The notes beneath the pieces are model-generated. The model had not been told where the DNA came from and ran no database searches. It worked only from the letters and a program-made list of their open reading frames with translations. Source: Bacteroidota bacterium (GTDB taxonomy: Bacteria > Bacteroidota > Bacteroidia > Chitinophagales > LD1). Taken from it: 5,294 nucleotides of DNA. The stretch spans positions 1 through 5,294 of the forward strand of contig JAFDYP010000107.1 in the NCBI GenBank assembly GCA_018267355.1. Reading direction: 5' to 3'. Position 1 is the first letter of the stretch. Every line of letters starts with the position of its first letter. The position numbers and the translations under genes were made by a program. Positions 1 through 5,287 of this stretch are shown piece after piece.

Positions 1-2
1 AA

Positions 3-1019
3 TCTACCGTCCTCTCTACGGTCAAGATCGGCCAGGTGCATATCATCTACAAGGGTGACAAGGATAAATTCATCGCTTATTTCAAAGAGATAAAAGGCCG
101 GCTGATAGAGGGTGTGAAACCCATCACAGCCAAGATGGAAGAGCGCGGTGGCGGGGTCAAGGACCTCGAGCTGATAGACTTCTCTCACATCGAGCCAAAC
201 TACTACCAGATACGCGGCTACTTTGAGACGGTAGACTCTATGGGCGCCAATTTTATCAACTCGTGCCTGGAGGAGTTTGGTGCGCTGCTCAAAGATATGG
301 TGGACGAGAGCCCGATCTTCACTCCTGCGGAGAAAGATATCGAGATCGTAATGTGTATCCTCTCAAACTATACACCAGACTGCGTGGTACGCTGCGAGGT
401 CTCGTGCAAGGTAGAAGAGCTGGGCACCTTTGAGGGTGGCAAGATGAGCGCACAGGAATTTGCGGAGAAGTTTCGCAGGGCGGTGACCATCGCACAGATA
501 GATCCATACAGAGCGACGACGCACAATAAAGGCATCATGAACGGTATAGACTCCGTAGTGATCGCCACGGGCAATGACTTCCGCGCGGTGGAGTCTTGCG
601 CACACACCTATGCCAGCCGCGATGGCCAGTACCGCAGCCTTAGTGACTGTACTATAAAGGATGGCATATTCACCTTTGGCATGACCATGCCGCTGGCTAT
701 CGGTACCGTGGGTGGCCTTACCTCGCTACACCCGCTGGCCAAGCGCTCTCTGGAGCTGCTGGGCAATCCTAATGCAAAGGAACTCATGTCTGTGATCGTG
801 GCAGTAGGCCTGGCGCAGAACTTCGCCGCTGTACGCTCCCTGACCACTACCGGCATACAGAAGGGCCACATGAAGATGCACCTCACCAATATCCTCGCGC
901 AGTACCAGGCCACAGATGCCGAGGCTGAGAAAGCAAGGGTCTACTTTGAGGATAAGACGATCTCCGTATCATCAGTTCGCGACTATCTCGAAACATTAAG
1001 AACAGACAAGAGATCTTAG
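3..1019 (+). CDS. mvaA: Class II hydroxymethylglutaryl-CoA reductase, 5' end cut by window edge
   Basis: HMG-CoA reductase makes mevalonate from HMG-CoA with NAD(P)H, the committed step of the mevalonate route to isoprenoids; the soluble class II form lacks membrane segments, and none are seen. The frame is open to the left edge and begins in the KIGQVHIIY stretch that follows the substrate-binding EEPSVVA region, so roughly the first 90-110 residues, including the catalytic Glu, are outside. Visible are VDSMGAN, then HNKGIMNG with the catalytic Lys (codon 528-530), ATGNDFRAVE with the catalytic Asp (codon 576-578), the glycine-rich GTVGGLTSLHP segment, and GHMKMH with the catalytic His (codon 867-869). 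The 338 visible residues suit a family of about 430. GTG at 36 is internal, not a start. The last six codons lie inside a heptad repeat array. The neighbouring kinase supports a biosynthetic role, but cofactor preference and direction cannot be read from sequence; some class II enzymes are degradative. Confidence 0.94.
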   Translation, partial: STVLSTVKIGQVHIIYKGDKDKFIAYFKEIKGRLIEGVKPITAKMEERGGGVKDLELIDFSHIEPNYYQIRGYFETVDSMGANFINSCLEEFGALLKDMVDESPIFTPAEKDIEIVMCILSNYTPDCVVRCEVSCKVEELGTFEGGKMSAQEFAEKFRRAVTIAQIDPYRATTHNKGIMNGIDSVVIATGNDFRAVESCAHTYASRDGQYRSLSDCTIKDGIFTFGMTMPLAIGTVGGLTSLHPLAKRSLELLGNPNAKELMSVIVAVGLAQNFAAVRSLTTTGIQKGHMKMHLTNILAQYQATDAEAEKARVYFEDKTISVSSVRDYLETLRTDKRS

Positions 1020-1035
1020 ACATGAGACATGAGAT
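1001..1035 (+). repeat. Five-unit heptad array NNNAGA(C/T) across the reductase stop codon
   Basis: AGAC or AGAT recurs at 1004, 1011, 1018, 1025 and 1032, exactly seven bases apart, giving five heptads with the best units reading TGAGACA. The array covers the last six codons (RTDKRS) and the TAG stop of the HMG-CoA reductase gene. Bases 1016-1027 (TTAGACATGAGA) are a perfect reverse complement of 1109-1120, so this is the left arm of an inverted pair. It is followed by AAATGCAATAG, nearly the same flank as after the array at 2032-2066. Confidence 0.85.
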
Positions 1036-1086
1036 AAATGCAATAGTAATTATCCAAAACTGTCCGGTGTCTTGTTATTTGTCCTC

Positions 1087-1121
1087 GTCTCATATCTCAA
1101 GTCTCACATCTCATGTCTAAG
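1087..1121 (-). repeat. Inverted five-unit heptad array containing the kinase start codon
   Basis: GTCT or ATCT recurs at 1087, 1094, 1101, 1108 and 1115, exactly seven bases apart. This is the array of 1001-1035 in opposite orientation and with the same number of units. Together they could form a stem around a 51-base spacer (1036-1086); the outer 12 base pairs are perfect and 17 of the outer 20 match. The ATG at 1113 and codons two and three of the kinase lie in the last units. A hairpin here would hide the start codon, so an effect on translation is possible but is inference. Confidence 0.85.
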
Positions 1122-2042
1122 CAATTTTACGGCCACGGCAAACTCATGCTGACCTCCGAGTATTTTGCGCTGGAGGGAGCTAAAGTGCTGACGATACCTG
1201 TGCAATTTGGCCAGCACCTGCGGGTGAAAGAACTGACAGGCCAAAGCAATACCCTCTACTGGGTAGCGCTCAATCATCTGAAAGAACCCTGGCTGCATCT
1301 GACCTTTGACAAGCAGACGCTGCAGTGTATCAATACCGATAGCAAAGAAGCCCGCACACTCTCACAGATGCTACAGCAGGCCCGGCTGATGAATCCGTCC
1401 TTTCTGAATAGCGATACCGATATAGCCGTAGGGACCAGTTTAGAGTTTCCCAATGAATGGGGACTAGGAACAAGCTCTACTTTGGTCTATTGCCTGTCTG
1501 CATGGGCAGGTGTAGTTGGTGTGGCACTGCTACAAGCTACGATGGGCGGTTCGGGATATGACGTAGCGGTAGCGGGCAGCGATGAGCCGATAGTATACAC
1601 GCTGAAAGATGGTAAGGCTACGTGGGATCAGGTGCATTTCCTGCCGCCGTATGCAGAGCAATTGTACTTTGCCTATACAGGCAAAAAAGTCGTCTCCTCC
1701 ACCAGTATCACCTCCTACCGTGATCGCATCAAGGCCAATAAAGAAGCTGTGATATGGCTGAGTAAACTGACCGACAGCATGCTCCAAAGCCAGACGCTGG
1801 ACAAGATGGAGCAGATCATCCGCGAGCATGAGGCTATCGTATCTGAGGCACTGCAGATACCTACCATCAAGTCACAGTTATTCCCCGACTACTGGGGTGA
1901 GGTGAAGTCTCTCGGCGCCTGGGGTGGTGACTTTGTGCTGCTGACGCATAGAGGTCCTGAGCAGGAGTTACTCTCCTATCTGCAGGGCAAAGACATCTCT
2001 GTGGTGATGCGGTATGATAAGATGCTCTATAAAAAGACTTGA
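1113..2042 (+). CDS. GYDIA-family GHMP kinase, probable mevalonate-pathway kinase
   Basis: A 309-residue protein with the GHMP small-molecule kinase layout. The N-terminal GHGKLMLTSEYFALEGA (residues 7-23) corresponds to GHMP motif 1. EWGLGTSSTLVY (115-126) is the glycine- and serine-rich ATP-binding motif 2. GGSGYDVA (145-152) is the signature of the Bacteroidota GYDIA kinases, here with Val for Ile. No signal peptide or membrane segment is seen, so it is cytosolic. It starts 93 bases after HMG-CoA reductase on the same strand, which suggests phosphorylation of mevalonate or phosphomevalonate; sequence alone does not separate the two. The ATG at 1113 is preferred because family members begin a few residues before the Y/F-x-x-GK motif. 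No Shine-Dalgarno is visible. The start codon and stop codon both lie in heptad repeat arrays, which is odd. Family call is firm, substrate is inference. Confidence 0.88.
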   Translation: MSKQFYGHGKLMLTSEYFALEGAKVLTIPVQFGQHLRVKELTGQSNTLYWVALNHLKEPWLHLTFDKQTLQCINTDSKEARTLSQMLQQARLMNPSFLNSDTDIAVGTSLEFPNEWGLGTSSTLVYCLSAWAGVVGVALLQATMGGSGYDVAVAGSDEPIVYTLKDGKATWDQVHFLPPYAEQLYFAYTGKKVVSSTSITSYRDRIKANKEAVIWLSKLTDSMLQSQTLDKMEQIIREHEAIVSEALQIPTIKSQLFPDYWGEVKSLGAWGGDFVLLTHRGPEQELLSYLQGKDISVVMRYDKMLYKKT

Positions 2043-2066
2043 GACATTAGACGCTAGACATAAGAC
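2032..2066 (+). repeat. Five-unit NNNAGAC heptad array across the kinase stop codon
   Basis: AGAC occurs at 2035, 2042, 2049, 2056 and 2063, five perfect copies of the core exactly seven bases apart. The array spans the last codons and TGA stop of the kinase and fills most of the 30-base gap to the convergent GSCFA gene. It has the same orientation, unit number and downstream flank (AATGCACTAG) as the array at 1001-1035. No inverted partner lies close by. Confidence 0.85.
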
Positions 2067-2072
2067 AATGCA

Positions 2073-3047
2073 CTAGCTAAGCTTCCCCTTCTCTTGCGAG
2101 AAATCAAACCCGTACTTCTCCTCCAACGCCTTCATCTTCGCCAGATATTTCTCTTTAAACTTCTGATGCGCCTCGCTGTCGGGATTGCGTACGCGGTGAT
2201 TGACAGCAGCCGTGATCTCATCTATTTCTTGCAGCACCTCCTGATCTTTCGGAGGGATGAAAGTCTTTACCAGCTGCTCCCAGACGTAGTCTATGGCCAG
2301 CTTATTGGGATGCAGCATATCGTCTGCAAAGAACCTGTAATCGCGCAGCTCATCCATCACGATCTCGTAGGCGGGGAAGTAGAAGCATTGCGGATATTTC
2401 TGCGTGAGCTGATAGATGGCATCATGCAGTCGGCCTTTGCTTACTGAGTTTTCAAAATGACCGAAGGCAAAGTAGCGCACAGGGCTGACCGTGAGGACTA
2501 CCTTCACGGCAGGATTGACTTGCCAGAGGGCGTCCAGACTTTGCGATAGCCGCTGCACTATTTCCTCTGTAGAGAGCATCTCAAAATCAAACTCCTTTGC
2601 CGGTATCTTGTGGCAATTTGATACGACTCTATCCGTGCCTTTCAGCTTGAAAACATGAGCCGTACCAAAAGTGAGAAATAGAACACTTGCTTGCTTTAGT
2701 TTCTCTGATGACTGTTGCAGCCTTTCATTGATAGCCGACACTGTTTCTTCTTTTCCCGACAGGGAGAAGCTGCCATGATGATCGAAAGAGTGATAGCGTT
2801 CGTCTTGCAGTATCAGTTCATCTGTGCTGTAGGGCTTTGCCGACAGCAGGCGGTCTAAGGCCGTAGCTATGGAGCCGGGATTGTACTGCTGGCCGAAGGG
2901 ATTGATGTCCGTATCAAACCTATACTGCGCAAAGTACCTGCCTATATGCTCCGAAAAGCACGAGCCTATGGTGACAAGGCGGTCCCTGTGACTGATGCTG
3001 AAAGGTGCCCGTGGCAGTGGGATGATGGTGCGGAAAGCGTGTGACAT
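2073..3047 (-). CDS. GSCFA-domain protein (SGNH-hydrolase-like)
   Basis: A 324-residue protein of the GSCFA family, named for its conserved motif and placed near the GDSL/SGNH hydrolases; the biochemical role of the family is not established. The motif is seen as TIGSCFSEHIG at residues 26-36, with Ser29 as the likely nucleophile equivalent. It is followed by the conserved INPFGQQYNPGSI, then LTFGTAHVF, and near the C-terminus DDMLHPN (242-248), which supplies the Asp/His pair expected of an SGNH-type triad. The charged tail (about 275-324) reads HQKFKEKYLAKMKALEEKYG and is likely helical. No signal peptide is seen. The start at 3047 gives MSHAFRTIIPLP, matching the usual FRT-x-(I/L)-x-LP opening of the family. 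An upstream in-frame ATG at 3137 would add 30 residues unlike the family and is not preferred. It is convergent with the kinase and divergent from mdh, so probably its own transcription unit. It could also be called a hypothetical SGNH-like protein. Confidence 0.88.
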   Translation of the reverse strand: MSHAFRTIIPLPRAPFSISHRDRLVTIGSCFSEHIGRYFAQYRFDTDINPFGQQYNPGSIATALDRLLSAKPYSTDELILQDERYHSFDHHGSFSLSGKEETVSAINERLQQSSEKLKQASVLFLTFGTAHVFKLKGTDRVVSNCHKIPAKEFDFEMLSTEEIVQRLSQSLDALWQVNPAVKVVLTVSPVRYFAFGHFENSVSKGRLHDAIYQLTQKYPQCFYFPAYEIVMDELRDYRFFADDMLHPNKLAIDYVWEQLVKTFIPPKDQEVLQEIDEITAAVNHRVRNPDSEAHQKFKEKYLAKMKALEEKYGFDFSQEKGKLS

Positions 3048-3144
3048 GACGAGGCCTAAAATAGCGGATTTTTCGCAGGTAAAATCTATGTTAATAGCCC
3101 GTAGAAGGGTGATAAAAATCTTTTTCCGTTTCCCCAAATTACCT

Positions 3145-3152
3145 TACGTTTG
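3145..3152 (+). promoter_or_regulatory. Bacteroidota-type -7 promoter element for mdh
   Basis: TACGTTTG is a perfect match to the Bacteroidota -7 consensus TAnnTTTG. Transcription would begin near 3158-3160 and give a leader of about 30 bases before the mdh ATG at 3191. The -33 element is weak: only a T-run (3121-3125) lies at the expected distance. It falls inside the longer, rejected version of the GSCFA gene, which further supports the shorter GSCFA start. Confidence 0.5.
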
Positions 3153-3190
3153 CGCCGTCTTTTATTTTACCATTTTATCAATAAAATATC

Positions 3191-4126
3191 ATGAAAATAA
3201 CCGTAGTAGGTGCAGGTGCAGTAGGCGCTACCGTAGCTGACAATATCGTCAGGAAAGAACTCTGTCAGGAGCTGGTACTCGTAGACATCAAGGAAGGTGT
3301 GGCCGAGGGCAAAGCCATGGACATGAGCCAGACAGCCACGCTGCTGGGCTTTGACACCAAGGTCATAGGCTCTACCAATGACTATACCAAGACACAAGGC
3401 AGCCACGTAGCAGTGATCACCTCAGGCATCCCGCGCAAGCCGGGTATGACGCGCGAGGAGCTGATCAGCACCAACGCCGGCATCGTAAAGACGGTGACAG
3501 AAAACCTCCTGAAGCACTCTCCTGATGTGATCATCGTAGTGATCAGCAATCCGATGGATACCATGACCTACCTCGCGCTGAAGAGCAGCGGCATCCCTAA
3601 GAACCGCATCATCGGCATGGGTGGCATACTGGATAGCAGCCGCTTCAAGTACTATCTCAGCTCTGCGCTGAAGTGCTCTCCGAGCGATCTGCACGCAGTA
3701 GTGATAGGCGGCCATGGTGATACGACCATGATACCTCTGACACGCCTCGCATTCCTCAACTCTCACGCGGTGAGCAACCTCCTCTCGGCAGAGGAACTGC
3801 AAAAGATAGCTGCTGACACGATGGTAGGCGGCGCGACCCTCACCAAGCTGATAGGCACCTCTGCATGGTATGCGCCGGGTGCGGCTGGTGCGGCGCTGGT
3901 AGAGAGCATCGTGCGCGATGAGAAGAAGGTATACCCATGCTGCGTAGCCCTCGACGGCGAGTACGGCCAGAAGGACATCTGCCTCGGCGTGCCTGTAGTG
4001 ATAGGCAAGAACGGCTGGGAGAAGATCGTAGACTACAAGCTGAATGCAGAAGAGCAGGAAGCATTCAACAAGAGCGCTGACGCAGTGCGTTCTATGAATG
4101 AAGTTCTCAACACACTGACAGTATAA
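3191..4126 (+). CDS. mdh: Malate dehydrogenase, LDH-like NAD-dependent type
   Basis: It interconverts malate and oxaloacetate with NAD(H) in the TCA cycle, in the cytosol. The 311-residue length matches the family. The Rossmann motif GAGAVG is at residues 7-12, and Asp32 in VLVDI is the residue that favours NAD over NADP. GIPRKPGMTREEL (79-91) carries the two substrate-binding arginines, Arg82 and Arg88; Arg at 82 rather than Gln marks malate rather than lactate specificity. SNPMD is at 119-123, LDSSRF at 147-152 has the catalytic Asp148 and substrate-binding Arg151, and GGHGD at 173-177 has the catalytic His175. All key residues are present and the frame is intact. ATG at 3191 places the Rossmann strand at the very N-terminus as usual. 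No Shine-Dalgarno is visible. It has its own likely promoter at 3145-3152 and a terminator at 4145-4180, so it is probably monocistronic. Confidence 0.97.
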   Translation: MKITVVGAGAVGATVADNIVRKELCQELVLVDIKEGVAEGKAMDMSQTATLLGFDTKVIGSTNDYTKTQGSHVAVITSGIPRKPGMTREELISTNAGIVKTVTENLLKHSPDVIIVVISNPMDTMTYLALKSSGIPKNRIIGMGGILDSSRFKYYLSSALKCSPSDLHAVVIGGHGDTTMIPLTRLAFLNSHAVSNLLSAEELQKIAADTMVGGATLTKLIGTSAWYAPGAAGAALVESIVRDEKKVYPCCVALDGEYGQKDICLGVPVVIGKNGWEKIVDYKLNAEEQEAFNKSADAVRSMNEVLNTLTV

Positions 4127-4144
4127 TCCAAACTAAATCAATAG

Positions 4145-4180
4145 AAAGACCGTATATTTACGTATACGGTCTTTTTTATT
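4145..4180 (+). terminator. Intrinsic terminator of mdh
   Basis: AAAGACCGTATA (4145-4156) and TATACGGTCTTT (4163-4174) form a perfect 12-base-pair stem with a six-base loop, followed by a T-rich tail running to about 4182. It begins 18 bases after the mdh stop codon. It ends only about 14 bases before the next gene, so that gene needs read-through or a promoter lying in or overlapping the hairpin; TATATTTA at 4153-4160 is a weak -7-like candidate. Confidence 0.92.
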
Positions 4181-4193
4181 TTATCCATATCAA

Positions 4194-4634
4194 ATGGCAA
4201 AAACAATCAAGCCGAAAGGCATCAAATTCACTGTATCAGAAATGATGGGCGGTGGCTATCATCCCTTTATCACAGTGACGGTAGAGGGCAAAAAATGCCG
4301 CTTCCTCATAGATACCGGCGCATCAAAGTCTGTGATAGACAAGACCTTCTACGAGACCAAACTGGCGCGCAAAATGAAAGTCATCAAACAGGAAACTACC
4401 GGCCTGCACAGCACGGTGATGGAGAGCTACACCGGCACGCTCAAAAAACTCACCATAGGCGACCTCAATATCTCTCAATACTTCGTAGCCGGCGTGGACC
4501 TCAGCCACGTGAATGGCACCTACCGCAAGATGAAGATCAAAAAGATAGACGGCATTCTCGGCTCCGACCTGCTGAAGAAGCATAACATCGTGATAGACTA
4601 CGGGCAGGAGAAGATCTTTATAGGCGGCAAGTAA
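4194..4634 (+). CDS. Retropepsin-like aspartic protease, single domain
   Basis: A 146-residue protein with the clan AA (retropepsin-like) aspartic protease plan. The N-terminal strands read HPFITVTVEGKKCRFLIDTGAS, with catalytic Asp40 in the DTGAS motif (40-44). KIDGILGSDLLKKHNIVIDY (117-136) provides the hydrophobic-hydrophobic-Gly motif (ILG) that braces the active site in this fold. Only one DTG is present, so an active enzyme would be a homodimer like retroviral proteases. The length is about that of one such domain. No signal peptide, lipobox or membrane segment is seen, so it appears cytosolic; the protein is lysine-rich. Substrate and role are unknown. It follows mdh on the same strand but behind a strong terminator, so a shared function is not implied. 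ATG at 4194 is the first start after the terminator; no Shine-Dalgarno is visible. Confidence 0.85.
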   Translation: MAKTIKPKGIKFTVSEMMGGGYHPFITVTVEGKKCRFLIDTGASKSVIDKTFYETKLARKMKVIKQETTGLHSTVMESYTGTLKKLTIGDLNISQYFVAGVDLSHVNGTYRKMKIKKIDGILGSDLLKKHNIVIDYGQEKIFIGGK

Positions 4635-4666
4635 GCCTTTATAGAACTATAGCGCCAACAAAAAGC

Positions 4667-4831
4667 GCGTCATTCCGAAGTTTTTCCAACTATAAAAAAT
4701 AGACGCGATAAAACTGAAGGAATCCCCGTATACACAAATGACGGTAAGCGGATCAACAGTCCAGTTGAGGTTTGGGATTCCTTCGAAAATATCATACTTA
4801 TTTTTTCACGGGAATTTTCTCGGAATGACGC
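4667..4831. repeat. 165-base nested palindromic element (MITE/REP-like)
   Basis: Outer arms GCGTCATTCCGA (4667-4678) and TCGGAATGACGC (4820-4831) are perfect 12-base reverse complements. Nested inside, GAAGGAATCCC (4716-4726) and GGGATTCCTTC (4774-4784) are perfect 11-base reverse complements, and TCAAC/GTTGA (4753-4757 and 4764-4768) can form a small apical hairpin. The GTCATTCC and GGAATCC words resemble palindromic repeats found dispersed in many bacterial genomes. No open frame and no clear target duplication is seen. It could also act as a structured 3' end of the protease transcript. Confidence 0.7.
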
Positions 4832-4897
4832 CCTCTTGTTTGCAAGCGTTTAATCACAAGCATTTTCTCTCTGACACACCAGCCTGACGAGAGCGAC

Positions 4898-4951
4898 GTA
4901 CCGGTTTCCTGTTTCCCACGCCGTGAGGCTGGGACAACTGGAAACGGGTAC
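4898..4951. repeat. Inverted repeat built from GTTTCCT heptads
   Basis: The left arm 4898-4917 contains GTTTCC at 4904 and 4911, seven bases apart. The right arm 4931-4951 contains GGAAAC at 4940 and a decayed copy, GACAAC, at 4933, again seven apart. The arms pair over about 18 base pairs (GTACC/GGTAC, GTTTCC/GGAAAC, GTT/AAC, TCCC/GGGA) with two mismatches and one bulge around a 13-base loop. There is no T-run on either side, so it is not a standard terminator. Confidence 0.7.
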
Positions 4952-4976
4952 AAGCCGAGTCAAGGCTTTATCAAAT

Positions 4977-5021
4977 AAAAAAAGTCCATATCAATAAGCC
5001 GTCAGGCTTGATACAGACTTT
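4977..5021 (-). terminator. Leftward intrinsic terminator
   Basis: Read on the minus strand, AAAGTC, TATCA and AAGCC segments pair as a long hairpin with a four-base loop (5001-5004) and small internal bulges, followed directly by seven T (4977-4983). Pairs are GACTTT 5016-5021 with AAAGTC 4981-4986, TGATA 5009-5013 with TATCA 4989-4993, and GGCTT 5005-5009 with AAGCC 4996-5000 (competing for base 5009). In the plus direction no T-run follows, so it works only for leftward transcription. Confidence 0.6.
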
Positions 5022-5121
5022 GCGTAGCACTTCGTGCAAATATCAAAAGCTAGTTACTCTTTTCAGTAAAATACCCACTCATATACACCCATATATAAGG
5101 GTATAGCAGTTCGTTTTCGAT
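4977..5121 (-). ncRNA. Candidate leftward small RNA, about 145 nt
   Basis: On the minus strand a -7-like box (5128-5135) is followed about 100 bases later by a terminator-like hairpin and T-run, with no protein gene between. The interval contains several possible hairpins: ATACCC/GGGTAT (5071-5076 with 5099-5104), AAAAG/CTTTT (5045-5049 with 5059-5063), and GCAC-GAA-GTGC (5027-5037). I recognise no known RNA family. It could instead be a leftover 3' end of a leftward gene, or only AT-rich spacer with chance structure. The 5' end is an estimate. Confidence 0.3.
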
Positions 5122-5127
5122 ATAATG

Positions 5128-5135
5128 CAAATATA
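5128..5135 (-). promoter_or_regulatory. Candidate leftward -7 promoter element
   Basis: On the minus strand these bases read TATATTTG, a perfect TAnnTTTG. Transcription would begin near 5121 and run to the terminator at 4977-5021. No convincing -33 TTG lies about 20 bases upstream, and the surrounding DNA is AT-rich, so a chance match is possible. Confidence 0.35.
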
Positions 5136-5212
5136 GCAATTTTTTCTGTATTTTACCTTATATATCTGAACATATTTATTCACAAAACCATAGAATCCTG
5201 CGAGGAAGCTAC

Positions 5213-5254
5213 CGTTCATCGTTCATTTTTACCAGCAAACATGAACGGTGAACG
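5213..5254. repeat. Inverted repeat built from GTTCATC heptads
   Basis: CGTTCATCGTTCAT (5213-5226) holds GTTCAT twice, seven bases apart. ATGAACGGTGAACG (5241-5254) holds GAAC twice, seven apart. The arms are reverse complements at 13 of 14 positions around a 14-base spacer. There is no T-run typical of a terminator, apart from five T that begin the spacer. Confidence 0.75.
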
Positions 5255-5265
5255 ACCAATGTCGG

Positions 5266-5287
5266 GTTTCCATGTTTCCTGTTTCCA
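5266..5287 (+). repeat. GTTTCC repeat, second copy, possibly half of an inverted pair
   Basis: GTTTCC occurs at 5266, 5274 and 5281. Bases 5274-5286 (GTTTCCTGTTTCC) are identical to 4904-4916. No inverted partner lies within the window; one may follow past the right edge. Confidence 0.6.

Noticed and set aside
36..38. GTG as the start of HMG-CoA reductase
   Set aside because: The frame is open to the window edge and the first residues fall in the middle of a conserved domain, so the codon is an internal valine.
319..913. Minus-strand open frames inside the HMG-CoA reductase gene, and similar ones inside the kinase, mdh and protease
   Set aside because: They are antisense or out-of-frame shadows of well-supported genes and show no family motifs.
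1074..1081. TTATTTG-like sequence before the kinase as a promoter
   Set aside because: The required TA two bases before TTTG is missing, so it does not match TAnnTTTG.
1001..1121. CRISPR array
   Set aside because: The repeats are seven bases long, contiguous and without unique spacers of constant size; no cas gene is present.
3056..3088. Minus-strand -7 candidates for GSCFA (TATTTTAG at 3056-3063, TAGATTTT at 3081-3088)
   Set aside because: Each has one mismatch and no -33 element; the first would leave almost no leader. Neither can be preferred.
3048..3137. Longer GSCFA protein starting at the ATG at 3137
   Set aside because: The extra 30 residues do not resemble the family opening, and the extension would run through the -7 region of the mdh promoter; the start at 3047 gives the usual FRT motif.
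4881..5008. AGCCTGACG (4881-4889) complementary to CGTCAGGCT (5000-5008)
   Set aside because: Nine pairs over 110 bases, and the right copy is already used by the terminator hairpin; a chance match is likely.
5063..5092. Minus-strand micro-frame ATG...TGA encoding MGVYEWVFY
   Set aside because: Nine codons in AT-rich DNA with no ribosome-binding signal; it cannot be separated from chance, though it lies in the candidate small RNA.
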